Source: an uncultured Altererythrobacter sp. (GTDB lineage Bacteria > Pseudomonadota > Alphaproteobacteria > Sphingomonadales > Sphingomonadaceae). Taken from it: a stretch of DNA of 14,863 bases. The notes under the pieces are model-generated. The model made no database searches and was not told where the DNA came from. It saw nothing but the letters and a program-made list of their open reading frames with translations. Position numbers and translations under genes: made by a program. The DNA is taken from positions 1-14,863 of the forward strand of contig CAMPGP010000025.1 in NCBI GenBank assembly GCA_946885545.1, in the 5' to 3' direction. Positions 7,565 through 14,435 of this stretch are shown one piece after another (position 1 is the stretch's first letter; each line of letters opens with the position of its first letter).

Positions 7565-8056
7565 TCAGGCGAGGAAATCGGCTAGTCGCGCCCAAAGCCG
7601 CTCTTTCTCCGCCAGCGGCATTGCCGCGTAGGCGGGGGAGGATGAGGGCAGGTCGACCAGTTCGAGACTGCTGTCTGCCAACTGCGGTCGCCCGATCGCA
7701 CTCGACTTGCGGCCGTTGAAGGCGACCGCCCGCAAATCGGGCAGGGCGGCGATGAGATCGGCCAGCGGCGCATGTTCGGCCTCGCGGATCGCGGCATCGA
7801 GGCTGCCGCTCCGTTGCGCCGAGGCGACCGTGTCCCACAGCGCGATGCCATGCGCCTTCAACGCCGCGAGTCGGCTGTCGTAGTCGAGCGCGCCGAGGTC
7901 CAGGCCCATCGCCTTGCCGACCAGGTGCCAGAAGCGGTTCTGCGGATGCGCGTAGTAGCGCCGCGCCGCGAGCGAGGCCTCGCCCGGCAGGCTGCCGAGG
8001 ATCAGGATCCGGGCGTCGGGTGCGGCAACCGGGGCGAAGGCGGACTTGCGCGTCAG
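7565..8056 (-). CDS. DNA-deoxyinosine (hypoxanthine) glycosylase, UDG superfamily, with apparent CTG start
   Basis: The frame read from CTG at 8056 gives 163 residues: [15 protein letters not shown], then ILILGSLPGEASL (17-29), YYAHPQNRFW (34-43), an AFNG segment with N114 (112-115) and LPSSSPA (136-142). These are the ordered motifs of the hypoxanthine-DNA glycosylase branch of the uracil-DNA glycosylase superfamily, which excises deaminated adenine from DNA. No ATG, GTG or TTG occurs in this frame between the upstream stop (8156-8158) and the ATG at 7909, and starting at 7909 would delete the first 49 residues with two catalytic-region motifs. The CTG overlaps the stop of the GFA gene as CTGA, and AAGG lies a few bases upstream, so coupled initiation at CTG is the best explanation. 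A base error removing an ATG/GTG is the alternative. Confidence 0.8.
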   Translation of the reverse strand: MTRKSAFAPVAAPDARILILGSLPGEASLAARRYYAHPQNRFWHLVGKAMGLDLGALDYDSRLAALKAHGIALWDTVASAQRSGSLDAAIREAEHAPLADLIAALPDLRAVAFNGRKSSAIGRPQLADSSLELVDLPSSSPAYAAMPLAEKERLWARLADFLA

Positions 8057-8457
8057 AACGCCTTGCCGTCGCCGATGTGGCCGGTGGCGGTGGTGACGAA
8101 CTCGTCGGTCTCGTCGATCACCCCGCGCCCGTCCTGATAGCGGACCTCGATTCCTTCAAGTTCCTCTTGCGGGAAGAGCCGCACGTTCACGCCGATGCGG
8201 CCGAGCTCGGTATTGCCGGCGGGCGTCCAGTGCGTGGCGCTGCCGCAACGCGGGCAGAAGTGCATCGTCAGCCAGACTTCTGGCAGGTCGGTACGTTCGA
8301 AGCCTTTCGTTTCGCCGGTGACGGTCAGCTCCTCGGGAGCGTAGTAGCCGTAGGCGCCGCCGGTCGAGCGACACAGGCGGCAGTTGCACATGTTGATGTA
8401 TTCGGGCGGGTGCGGCAGTTCGAGCGTGACGCCTCCGCAAACGCAGCTTCCCTTCAT
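8053..8457 (-). CDS. GFA-fold zinc protein (glutathione-dependent formaldehyde-activating family)
   Basis: 134 residues, [16 protein letters not shown]... The zinc ligands of the GFA fold are all present: C5 and C7 (CVC), C24, C26 and C29 (CNCRLC), and C68 and C71 (CPRC). The family is named after an enzyme reported to help glutathione react with formaldehyde, but most members have no proven activity, so only the fold is called. The ATG at 8457 overlaps the leuC stop (ATGA) and its own stop overlaps the CTG start of the glycosylase (CTGA), placing it firmly inside the leu operon. The longer in-frame extension to 8745 lies inside leuC and is an out-of-frame shadow. Confidence 0.9.
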   Translation of the reverse strand: MKGSCVCGGVTLELPHPPEYINMCNCRLCRSTGGAYGYYAPEELTVTGETKGFERTDLPEVWLTMHFCPRCGSATHWTPAGNTELGRIGVNVRLFPQEELEGIEVRYQDGRGVIDETDEFVTTATGHIGDGKAF

Positions 8458-9887
8458 TGTACGAGCTCCCTCACGTCGGTCAGGCGGCCGGTGACTGCGG
8501 CCGCGGCGGCCATCGCCGGGCTCATCAGGTGGGTCCGCGCGCCTGGGCCCTGGCGGCCGACGAAGTTGCGGTTGCTGGTGCTGGCGCAGCGTTCGCCCGG
8601 CGGGACCTTGTCGGGGTTCATGGCGAGGCACGCCGAGCAGCCCGGCTCGCGCCATTCCAGCCCTGCGTCGGTGAACACCTTGTCGAGGCCCTCGGCCTCG
8701 GCTTGGCGCTTCACCAGGCCCGACCCGGGGACCACGATCGCCCATTTCACGCCCGCCGCCTTGTGCCGCCCGCGCAGTACCTCGGCGGCGGCGCGCAGAT
8801 CCTCGATCCGACTGTTGGTGCAGCTGCCGATGAAAACGTTCTCGACCGCGACCTCGGCGAGCCGCTGGCCCGGTTCGAGGCCCATATAGGCGAGGCTCTT
8901 GCGCGCGGCGTCCTGCTTGGCGGGATCGGTGAAGCTTTCGGGGGCGGGGACTAGGCCGCCGATCGGCGCGGTATCCTCGGGGCTGGTGCCCCAGGTCACG
9001 GTCGGCTCGATCTCGGCGGCGTCGATCACGACCGACTTGTCGAAGGTCGCGCCTTCGTCAGTACGAAGCGTGCGCCACCAGGAGACGGCGCGGTCCCAAT
9101 CCTCGCCTTGCGGCGCGTAGGGGCGCCCTTCGAGGTAGGCGAAGGTCGTATCGTCGGGCGCGATCAGCCCGGCGCGCGCGCCGCCCTCGATGCTCATGTT
9201 GCACACGGTCAGGCGGCCCTCGACGCTCATCGCCTCGAACACCGCGCCGCGGTATTCGATCACGTGGCCGGTGCCGCCGGCAGTGCCGATCGCGCCGATC
9301 ACGTGGAGGATCAGGTCCTTGGGCGTGACGCCGGGGCCGAGTTCGCCTTCGACGCGAACCTCCATCGTCTTCGATCGCGTGAGGAGAAGGGTCTGCGTGG
9401 CGAGTACATGCTCGACTTCGCTGGTGCCGATCCCGAAGGCGAGCGCACCGACTCCGCCGTGCGCTGCGGTATGGCTGTCGCCGCAGACGATCGTCGCACC
9501 GGGCAGCGAAAAGCCCTGTTCTGGCCCGACGACGTGGACGATGCCCTGCTCGGCGGCGGTCGCATCGATGTAGCGGATGCCGAATTCGGGAGCGTTGCGT
9601 TCGAGCGCGGCGAGCTGCGCGGCACTCTGTGGGTCGGCGATGGGGAGGCGCATGCCCGCGGCATCGCGGCGCGCGGTGGTGGGGACGTTGTGGTCGGGCA
9701 CCGCCAGCGTCAGGTCGGGGCGGCGGACCGTTCGCCCATTCGCCCGCAGCGCCTCGAAGGCCTGCGGGCTGGTCACCTCGTGGACGAGGTGGCGGTCGAT
9801 GAAGATCAGGGCAGTACCATCTTCGCGGGTCTCCACGACGTGGGCATCCCAGATCTTCTCGTAGAGCGTGCGGGGGCGGCTGGCCAT
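8454..9887 (-). CDS. leuC: 3-isopropylmalate dehydratase large subunit
   Basis: 477 residues from ATG 9887 ([18 protein letters not shown]), the standard LeuC N-terminus. Aconitase-family motifs include [28 protein letters not shown], and the [4Fe-4S] ligands C356 (GSCTNSR) and C417/C420 (GCSACLAMN). With LeuD it interconverts 2- and 3-isopropylmalate in the leucine pathway. An in-frame TTG at 9923 would add 12 unlikely residues. The chosen ATG lacks a good Shine-Dalgarno. It begins the minus-strand operon leuC, GFA protein, DNA glycosylase, small membrane protein, leuD, quinone oxidoreductase. The fusion-free but interrupted leuC/leuD order is noteworthy, because the subunits act as a heterodimer. 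Confidence 0.97.
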   Translation of the reverse strand: MASRPRTLYEKIWDAHVVETREDGTALIFIDRHLVHEVTSPQAFEALRANGRTVRRPDLTLAVPDHNVPTTARRDAAGMRLPIADPQSAAQLAALERNAPEFGIRYIDATAAEQGIVHVVGPEQGFSLPGATIVCGDSHTAAHGGVGALAFGIGTSEVEHVLATQTLLLTRSKTMEVRVEGELGPGVTPKDLILHVIGAIGTAGGTGHVIEYRGAVFEAMSVEGRLTVCNMSIEGGARAGLIAPDDTTFAYLEGRPYAPQGEDWDRAVSWWRTLRTDEGATFDKSVVIDAAEIEPTVTWGTSPEDTAPIGGLVPAPESFTDPAKQDAARKSLAYMGLEPGQRLAEVAVENVFIGSCTNSRIEDLRAAAEVLRGRHKAAGVKWAIVVPGSGLVKRQAEAEGLDKVFTDAGLEWREPGCSACLAMNPDKVPPGERCASTSNRNFVGRQGPGARTHLMSPAMAAAAAVTGRLTDVRELVQ

Positions 9888-9920
9888 GGGGAGAGGGCTA
9901 TGCCTGCCGCCCCTGCCGGA

Positions 9921-9937
9921 CAAGATGGGAAATCTTG
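9921..9937 (-). other. Short stem-loop between the exported protein gene and leuC
   Basis: CAAGAT (9921-9926) and ATCTTG (9932-9937) form a 6-bp stem with a 5-base loop, extendable by one G-T pair. It lies in the 70-base gap downstream of the exported-protein stop and 34 bases before the leuC start. There is no T-run, so it is at best a weak terminator or a feature of the leuC leader. No leucine-rich leader peptide was seen. Confidence 0.3.
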
Positions 9938-9957
9938 CCCGCGCTCAAGAGCCGGGG

Positions 9958-10314
9958 TTACCAGCCGCGATAGCGGCGGTCGTTGCGGGCCTGGCGGTTG
10001 CCGTCGCGCGCCTGGGCGCGGAACTGGTAGCGCACGTCGGCGATCATGCGCTGCATGGTCTGCGATTCGTGCCGGTTGAACCCGCCGCGCGCGAACCTGT
10101 TGTAGGTCGTCTTCAGGCGCGAGATCTGGTTGTCGAGACGGCGTTCCTCGCGGTTGGAGATGCCGCGGTTGCGGTCGGTCTTGCGCTCGAGCTGGTCGAT
10201 CTGCTGGCGGAACTGCGCGCCCTGGTTCCAGCCCTGCGCGGCCGCCGGAGCGGCGAGGCCGAGGGTCAGCGAGGCGAGGATGGCCGCGCCGGCGATCTTG
10301 CTGCGGATGGTCAT
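9958..10314 (-). CDS. Small exported basic helical protein with internal repeat, unknown function
   Basis: 118 residues with a clear Sec signal peptide (MTIRSKIAGAAILASLTLGL, cleavage after AAA at about residue 26). The mature part is helical and rich in Arg, Asn and Gln. It contains two related units of about 26-27 residues: RGISNREERRLDNQI (from R50) and RGGFNRHESQTMQRMI (from R76), sharing RGxxNRxE and then a hydrophobic Leu/Met and Ile pattern. Similar RE-centred repeats occur in uncharacterised periplasmic proteins of sphingomonads (from memory). The first unit begins DRNRGIS, faintly like an EF-hand loop but too short. The start is supported by AAAGGA about 8 bases upstream. An in-frame extension to 10578 crosses the divergent promoter region and is rejected. 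Likely periplasmic; no enzyme motif is visible. Confidence 0.85.
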   Translation of the reverse strand: MTIRSKIAGAAILASLTLGLAAPAAAQGWNQGAQFRQQIDQLERKTDRNRGISNREERRLDNQISRLKTTYNRFARGGFNRHESQTMQRMIADVRYQFRAQARDGNRQARNDRRYRGW

Positions 10315-10504
10315 GATCGAAGTCCTTTCGTCTGATGGCGGTTCGTTCCGCGTGTTCAGAGTTAGGGCTTCTTTTATGAACGAAAGCCGACGCGTTCGTT
10401 GGACGGAGAGGCTGGATTGTAACGATTTGTCGCAACCCGCCATGCGCGGCTTTCGACAGGAGAATTGCAATGCATTCGCAACGCTTCTCTGGTAGCTTAC
10501 ACGC
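10315..10504. promoter_or_regulatory. Divergent intergenic region between the exported-protein gene and the thioesterase gene
   Basis: These 190 bases separate genes reading left and right, so both promoters should be here. The ribosome site of the leftward gene is visible (AAAGGA on the minus strand near 10323). No confident -35/-10 pair is seen. The run AGGAGAATTGCAATG (10458-10472) is a near-ideal initiation site for an ATG at 10470, which is out of frame with the thioesterase. Confidence 0.5.
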
Positions 10505-10906
10505 ATGTCAGCAAAGCCCTTCGCCTTTCCGATCACCGTCCTCCCTTCCGACATCGACTTCATGGGGCACGTCAACAACGCCCGTTATCTCAACTGGGTG
10601 CAGGAGGCGGTGCTCGCCCACTGGCGCAAGATCGCCCCGGCCGACGAGGTCGCGAGCAAGGCCTGGGTCGCGCTCAAGCACGAGATCACCTACCGCAAGC
10701 CCGCATTCCTCGAAGACGACGTGATCGCGCGCACGGTGCTCGAATCGATCAAGGGCGCGCGCGCGTTCTATTCCACCGTGATCCACCGCGGCGAAGAGGT
10801 GCTGGCCGAGGTCAAGTCGAGCTGGTGCTGCATCGATGCGGAAACGCTGCGCCCAGCGCGGATCGGCGAGGAAGTTTCGCGGTTCTTCTTTCCCAAGTCG
10901 GAATAG
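10505..10906 (+). CDS. Acyl-CoA thioesterase, hot-dog fold (4HBT/YbgC-like)
   Basis: 133 residues. The 4HBT signature DIDFMGHVNNARYLNWVQEA runs from residue 16; D18 matches the catalytic Asp of 4-hydroxybenzoyl-CoA thioesterase, followed by GHVNN. ALKHEITYRKPAFLEDDV and FYSTVIHRGEEVLAEVKSSW are the usual later strands. The family hydrolyses acyl- or aryl-CoA thioesters, and the substrate is unknown. An in-frame TAG at 10493-10495 fixes the start at 10505, yet this ATG has no Shine-Dalgarno, suggesting a leaderless or coupled start. crtZ follows after 18 bases on the same strand, so the two probably share a transcript. Confidence 0.92.
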   Translation: MSAKPFAFPITVLPSDIDFMGHVNNARYLNWVQEAVLAHWRKIAPADEVASKAWVALKHEITYRKPAFLEDDVIARTVLESIKGARAFYSTVIHRGEEVLAEVKSSWCCIDAETLRPARIGEEVSRFFFPKSE

Positions 10907-10924
10907 CCTATATTGGCGCTCGTC

Positions 10925-11443
10925 ATGAGCGTGATCCTGCCCGTCCTGATCGTCATAGCCACCGTCGCCGCGATGGAGTGGGTCGCCTGGGCGAGCCACA
11001 AGTACGTGATGCACGGCTTCGGCTGGGCCTGGCACCGCGACCACCACGAACCGCACGACAACCTGCTGGAGAAGAACGACCTGTTCGCAATCGTGGGCGC
11101 GGCGATGAGCATCACGATGTTCGCGCTCGGCAGCGAATGGGTGCTGGGCGACGCCGCGTGGTGGCCCGCGACCTGGATCGGGCTCGGCATTCTCGCCTAC
11201 GGGGTGATCTACACGCTGGTCCACGACGGGCTCGTCCACCAGCGCTACTTCCGCTGGGTGCCCAAGCGCGGCTACGCCAAGCGGCTGGTCCAGGCGCACA
11301 AGCTCCACCACGCGACGGTGGGCAAGGAAGGCGGGGTGAGCTTCGGCTTCGTCCTCGCGCGCGACCCGGCGAAGCTGAAAGCCGAGCTCAGGCGTCAGCG
11401 CGACGCGGGCGAAGCTGTGGTGCGCGAGAGCGCGGGCGCCTGA
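10925..11443 (+). CDS. crtZ: Beta-carotene 3-hydroxylase
   Basis: 172 residues, a membrane di-iron hydroxylase of the fatty-acid-hydroxylase superfamily. All the histidine boxes of CrtZ are present: HKYVMH (H25, H30), HRDHH (H37, H40, H41), HDGLVH (H100, H105) and HKLHH (H125, H128, H129). Hydrophobic helices are at about 5-22, 54-70 and 83-99. CrtZ adds hydroxyl groups at C3 and C3' of beta-ionone rings, converting beta-carotene to zeaxanthin, which fits a yellow/orange-pigmented sphingomonad. The ATG at 10925 is chosen over an in-frame TTG at 10913 because family members begin near MSVIL. No other crt gene is in the window. It follows the thioesterase by 18 bases and is followed by a 484-base gene-free region. 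Confidence 0.95.
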   Translation: MSVILPVLIVIATVAAMEWVAWASHKYVMHGFGWAWHRDHHEPHDNLLEKNDLFAIVGAAMSITMFALGSEWVLGDAAWWPATWIGLGILAYGVIYTLVHDGLVHQRYFRWVPKRGYAKRLVQAHKLHHATVGKEGGVSFGFVLARDPAKLKAELRRQRDAGEAVVRESAGA

Positions 11444-11518
11444 GCGCGCGCGAGCACCGCTGCGAGCGGACGTATATCGCGGTTTGAAAAAGTGTGACTT
11501 TCCGAAATTTACGCGTCG

Positions 11519-11770
11519 GGTCAGGATGTTAGCGGCTGGCGAGCGGCATGGGGTGTGGACTTTCAAATCCGCAAGTCCACGCCGCCGAGCGGGTTTATAG
11601 TCTCGAAGGGCCAGGCGCCAGGCGAGAGCGCGGAGCGAAACCGGCAAGACGCGCACGACGATCATCTGGCGATCCTGGCACATCGAGATCGTGTAGGAAA
11701 ATGCGGCACGTCCAATTGGCCGTGATGGCAGCTTGGGGGGCGGCCTCCAGCCAAGATTCTGAAAATTCAG
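11519..11770 (+). ncRNA. Candidate structured RNA (low confidence)
   Basis: Possible elements are as follows. A hairpin GTGGACTT/AAGTCCAC (11555-11562 with 11573-11580) has an 8-bp stem extended by one wobble and two G-C pairs. A long rod has TCTCGA (11601-11606) pairing with TCGAGA (11683-11688), GCCAGGCGCCAG (11610-11621) pairing with CTGGCG and CCTGGC (11666-11679, bulge AT), and GCGCG (11628-11632) pairing with CGCGC (11650-11654). GCCGC (11581-11585) can pair with GCGGC (11703-11707), leaving a near-symmetric open bubble of 15 and 14 bases. A possible -35 TTGAAA (11484) has only a weak -10. The strand and exact ends are guesses. A rod with a central bubble recalls 6S RNA, but the usual genomic neighbours are absent. 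Confidence 0.3.
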
Positions 11771-11783
11771 GACTAAGGCGGAT

Positions 11784-11801
11784 TATGACCAACGCGTCAT
11801 A
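11784..11801. promoter_or_regulatory. Inverted repeat, possible operator
   Basis: TATGAC (11784-11789) and GTCATA (11796-11801) are exact inverted 6-mers with a 6-base spacer, 127 bases before the chemoreceptor start. It could be a regulator binding site or a small hairpin; no factor is identified. Confidence 0.35.
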
Positions 11802-11815
11802 GTCTCTAACGATAT

Positions 11816-11823
11816 TTAACCAT
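11816..11823 (+). promoter_or_regulatory. Possible CtrA half-site (TTAACCAT) upstream of the chemoreceptor gene
   Basis: TTAACCAT at 11816-11823 matches the alphaproteobacterial CtrA-type half-site and is followed by TAAG, in an AT-rich patch about 105 bases before the ATG. CtrA controls motility and chemotaxis genes in many alphaproteobacteria. An 8-base match in AT-rich DNA can be chance. Confidence 0.4.
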
Positions 11824-11868
11824 TAAGAATCTGAAAAAGCTTCATTTTTTTGCAATTTTTGCAACCTA

Positions 11869-11898
11869 CCTGCCGCTTCGAATTAACCCTCCGGCAGG
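11869..11898 (+). promoter_or_regulatory. Stem-loop in the chemoreceptor leader
   Basis: CCTGCCG (11869-11875) and CGGCAGG (11892-11898) form a 7-bp stem with a 16-base loop, 29 bases before the ATG. It follows two palindromic TTGCAA boxes (11850-11855 and 11859-11864). It may be an operator dyad or an mRNA leader hairpin. Confidence 0.35.
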
Positions 11899-11927
11899 AC
11901 CGGATCGGATTACGGGGTCACGTCCAA

Positions 11928-13691
11928 ATGAGCGTCCAGCACGCGTTCCCTGCGGTCACCGAGGCTGACGCGCTCGCATCAGGCGACGATGCTTCGCGCC
12001 CCGCCATTTCCTGGTTCCGCCATCCGAGGCGAGCCTTGAGTCGTACCCGCAGGACGATCGCTGGTCAGATCGGCCTGTTTTCCGCGCTGGCAGTCCTCAT
12101 CCTGGTGGGGCTCGCCATCCTTCTCTGCGCCGGACTGTATCAGCTGTCGATCCGCTCCGAGGAAAGCAACGTCATGGCGAGCCGCGCGCTCGCTGCGTCG
12201 CAACTCAACACCGGTATCGCCCAGAGCCGCTACCATGCCTCGAGGTTCGCAGCGACGGGCGAAGAAGCGTCGATCGATGCGGCCTTTGCCGCTCTCGCCG
12301 CCGCTCGGGAAACGCTGGCCCGCTCGATCGAATCCGACGTGACCGAAAGCATCTCGCAGGAACGGATCGAATGGCTGAGCGAGCAGGTGACCGCGTTCGA
12401 GCCCGAACTGAACGCGCTCCGCAGCTCGGTTGCCGCCTATGGGCCGAACGACAATGCCGCCAGCCTCGCCGCCGCGATCGACATAAGCGGCACGCTGTTG
12501 TCCGACCAGGTCAGCGAAATCGAACAGGAGCTTTCCAACGCATCGCTCAAGGCCCGGGAAGATCTGGGGACTTTGAAGTTCTGGACTTCCGTCGCCGCGC
12601 TTCTGTTGATCCTGATGTGCGCGGTGCTGGTGGTTTTTGCCGCATTTCGGACATCGCGGCAGGTATCGCTCTCTCTCGGACGGATCACGGGTGCCATGAC
12701 CGCACTGGCCAGCGGCGACAGATCGATCGTCATTCCCGGGGTCGCCCGCGAAGATGAAATAGGCGCAATGGCCCGAGCCCTTGTGGTCTTCCGGGAAAGC
12801 GCGGAAGCGCTGGCCGATCTCCAGCGCCAGGCTCGCGAGGACCATCAGGCATTGTTGCGTCGGCTCGCAGGCGGCTTCGAAAGCGGGATGGGCGAAGTGG
12901 TGACCAATGTCGCGGCGGCATCGACCCAACTCGAGGACACGGCAAGTTCGATGGCGAGCGCGGCCGAACAATCGATCGGCGCCGTCGAGGACGTGGCGCG
13001 CCGCATGATGGATACGTCGATGAACGTAACATCGGCTGCGTCGGCCACCGACCAGTTCGCGATGTCCATTGCCGAAATCGGCAAGCAGGCCGGGCAATCG
13101 GCATCGTTGGCGATCGATGCGAGAAATTCGGCGGAAAGCGCCGATGCCATGATGCACGAGCTGTCCACCGCTGCAAACGAGGTGGGTGCCGTCGTCGAAC
13201 TCATCGCGTCGATTGCCGATCGGACCAATCTGCTCGCGCTCAACGCCTCGATCGAGGCGGCTCGCGGCGGTGAAGCTGGCCGCGGGTTCGCGGTCGTCGC
13301 CAGCGAGGTCAAGGAACTGGCGCGGCAGACCCGCGAAGCAACGGAGAGCGTGGCCGGGAAAATCTCGACCATGCAGGATTCGACGCGGTCCAGCGCACAA
13401 GCTCTCGGCGAGATCGGAGAACGCATTCGGGAAGTCGAAAGCGCGGCGACGGCGATCGCACAGGCCGTAGACGAGCAATCGCTTTCCAGCCACGAGCTGG
13501 CGCGCAATCTGGACATGGCGGCCACGGGCGTGGGCGGTATCGAAGCGAGCATGGACCAGATCCGCGAAATGGCCCGCGAAACGGGTGCGGCGGCGCAGCA
13601 AGTGCTCCTCGCCGCATCGGATCTCAAGGGCGAAGCGCGCACGCTCGACGGGCACGCGAGCGAGTTCGTCGGACACATCATGGCCGCCTAG
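11928..13691 (+). CDS. Methyl-accepting chemotaxis protein (transmembrane chemoreceptor)
   Basis: 587 residues from the ATG at 11928. Order of parts: cytoplasmic N-tail of about 45 residues, TM1 at about 48-72, a mostly helical periplasmic sensor of about 145 residues (four-helix-bundle type), TM2 at about 219-241, HAMP at about 242-295, and the MCP signalling domain at about 330-575. The hairpin tip that binds CheA/CheW is clear: [37 protein letters not shown], residues 429-465. The end, [11 protein letters not shown], lacks the C-terminal pentapeptide that tethers CheR/CheB in some receptors. The ligand cannot be read. In-frame codons back to the TTG at 11850 run through the leader hairpin and are rejected, though the chosen ATG has only a weak ribosome site. 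No che or flagellar gene adjoins it, so it is an orphan receptor. Long open frames on the opposite strand here are codon-bias shadows. Confidence 0.94.
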   Translation: MSVQHAFPAVTEADALASGDDASRPAISWFRHPRRALSRTRRTIAGQIGLFSALAVLILVGLAILLCAGLYQLSIRSEESNVMASRALAASQLNTGIAQSRYHASRFAATGEEASIDAAFAALAAARETLARSIESDVTESISQERIEWLSEQVTAFEPELNALRSSVAAYGPNDNAASLAAAIDISGTLLSDQVSEIEQELSNASLKAREDLGTLKFWTSVAALLLILMCAVLVVFAAFRTSRQVSLSLGRITGAMTALASGDRSIVIPGVAREDEIGAMARALVVFRESAEALADLQRQAREDHQALLRRLAGGFESGMGEVVTNVAAASTQLEDTASSMASAAEQSIGAVEDVARRMMDTSMNVTSAASATDQFAMSIAEIGKQAGQSASLAIDARNSAESADAMMHELSTAANEVGAVVELIASIADRTNLLALNASIEAARGGEAGRGFAVVASEVKELARQTREATESVAGKISTMQDSTRSSAQALGEIGERIREVESAATAIAQAVDEQSLSSHELARNLDMAATGVGGIEASMDQIREMARETGAAAQQVLLAASDLKGEARTLDGHASEFVGHIMAA

Positions 13692-13768
13692 GCCGAGGGT
13701 ACCCGGGTATCCAGGCAGCTCATCGAGGGCGGGCCGTGCAAGGCAGCGGTTTGTGAGGGCCCCGCGAG

Positions 13769-14077
13769 TCAGGCTTTCGACTTCCCGTCGATCAGCACCG
13801 CCTGCTGCCACTTGCTCGGCGCCTTGTCGGTCCGGTGGATGCAGCCCGCCCAGCAGCAGGGGCGTTTCTTGCCTTCGAGCAGTTCCTCGCGGGTGCGCGT
13901 GATGCGACGCTCGCGGGTGGCGGCTTTCTTGGCGTCTTCGACCCAGCAGATGAACTCGTTCCGGCCGAGCGGGGTGAGGCCTTGCCACAGCGCCAGCACT
14001 TGGGGATCGCTCTCCAGCGCAGCCCGTAGGTCGTTCCCGGCCCGATGGACCGTGCCGTGCGAAAAAGCCTCTGCCAT
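13769..14077 (-). CDS. YdeI/OmpD-associated family protein (OmdA domain)
   Basis: 102 residues. The pattern NDLRAALESDPQVLALWQGL, then LTPLGRNEFICWVEDAKKAATRERRITRTREELLEGKKRP matches the C-terminal OmdA helical domain of the YdeI/OmpD-associated family, in which a short form without the N-terminal domain is common. Reported roles (bacteriocin protection, outer-membrane links in enterobacteria) are not established for this branch, so no function is assigned. The start is well supported: AGGAG lies 7 bases before the ATG. It is the last gene of the minus-strand cluster sufE, DUF454, YdeI-like, 9 bases after the DUF454 stop, and is convergent with the chemoreceptor gene. Confidence 0.85.
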   Translation of the reverse strand: MAEAFSHGTVHRAGNDLRAALESDPQVLALWQGLTPLGRNEFICWVEDAKKAATRERRITRTREELLEGKKRPCCWAGCIHRTDKAPSKWQQAVLIDGKSKA

Positions 14078-14086
14078 GTGCTTCTC

Positions 14087-14434
14087 CTACTCGTTGCGCG
14101 TCGCGATCCAGCCGCCTGCCACCACCAGGATCGCGATCGAGATCAGATACCACGGGTGGCCGAGGGTGTACCAGGTGAAGACCGCCCCTGCCGTCATCGC
14201 GCCGATGGCCATGGTCTTGGCGCGGCGGCTGATCGCGCGGCGTTCGCGCCAGTCGCGGACCTGCGGACCCCAGTGCGGATGGTCGAGGATGCGCTGTTCC
14301 CACTCCGGGTTGCTGCGCGCGAAGCAATAGACCGCCAGCAGCAGGAACGGCACCGTCGGCATGATCGGCAGGAACGCGCCGATCGCGCCTAGCCCGACCG
14401 ACACTATGCCCCCCGCCAGATAGAGGCGGCGCAT
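14087..14434 (-). CDS. DUF454 (YbaN-like) inner-membrane protein
   Basis: 115 residues. MRRLYLAGGIVSVGLGAIGA and FLPIMPTVPFLLLAVYCFAR give the DUF454 signature (G-x-x-LP-x-x-PT-x-PF-x-L-A-x-x-CF-A-R-S-x-P) over two hydrophobic helices, then a polar stretch with HPHWGPQVRDWRERRAI and two more helices, LGHPWYLISIAILVVAGGWI among them. YbaN-type proteins are small inner-membrane proteins of unknown function. The start at 14434 lies one base after the sufE stop (TGACATG), a strong sign of coupled translation with sufE. No catalytic residues are evident. Confidence 0.92.
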   Translation of the reverse strand: MRRLYLAGGIVSVGLGAIGAFLPIMPTVPFLLLAVYCFARSNPEWEQRILDHPHWGPQVRDWRERRAISRRAKTMAIGAMTAGAVFTWYTLGHPWYLISIAILVVAGGWIATRNE

Positions 14435-14435
14435 G

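Larger units (their letters stand above)
11444..11927. other. Gene-free region rich in dyads between crtZ and the chemoreceptor gene
   Basis: No convincing ORF is found in these 484 bases; the small ones on either strand have no homology-like sequence. The first part holds a small hairpin CCGCT-GCG-AGCGG (11457-11469) just after crtZ. Then comes a lower-GC patch with TTGAAA at 11484, several GC-rich dyads at 11550-11755, the inverted repeat TATGAC/GTCATA (11784-11801), and an AT-rich stretch with T-runs before the chemoreceptor gene. It probably contains the chemoreceptor promoter and perhaps a small RNA. Confidence 0.6.

Noticed and set aside
8457..8745. N-terminal extension of the GFA protein
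   Set aside because: The extra residues are Arg/Pro-rich shadow of leuC, and the family N-terminus (CxC at the start) begins at the ATG at 8457.
9888..9957. Leucine attenuator or T-box before leuC
   Set aside because: No leader peptide with leucine codons and no alternative terminator/antiterminator pair is visible; only a small 6-bp hairpin.
11548..11802. An 84-codon ORF in the gene-free region
   Set aside because: Low-complexity Arg/Ala/Ser composition, no ribosome site, and it crosses several RNA-like dyads.
13700..13709. Palindrome TACCCGGGTA between the chemoreceptor and YdeI-like genes
   Set aside because: A perfect 10-bp palindrome but too compact for a hairpin terminator (no loop, no T-run); probably chance in GC-rich DNA.
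13691..13768. Possible terminator between the convergent chemoreceptor and YdeI-like genes
   Set aside because: No stem with adjacent T-run was found on either strand in these bases.
11979..14327. A 782-codon open frame on the minus strand opposite the chemoreceptor gene
   Set aside because: It is antisense to a clear MCP, rich in Arg, Gly and His, has no recognisable domain, and runs through three unrelated genes. High-GC codon bias leaves this frame open.
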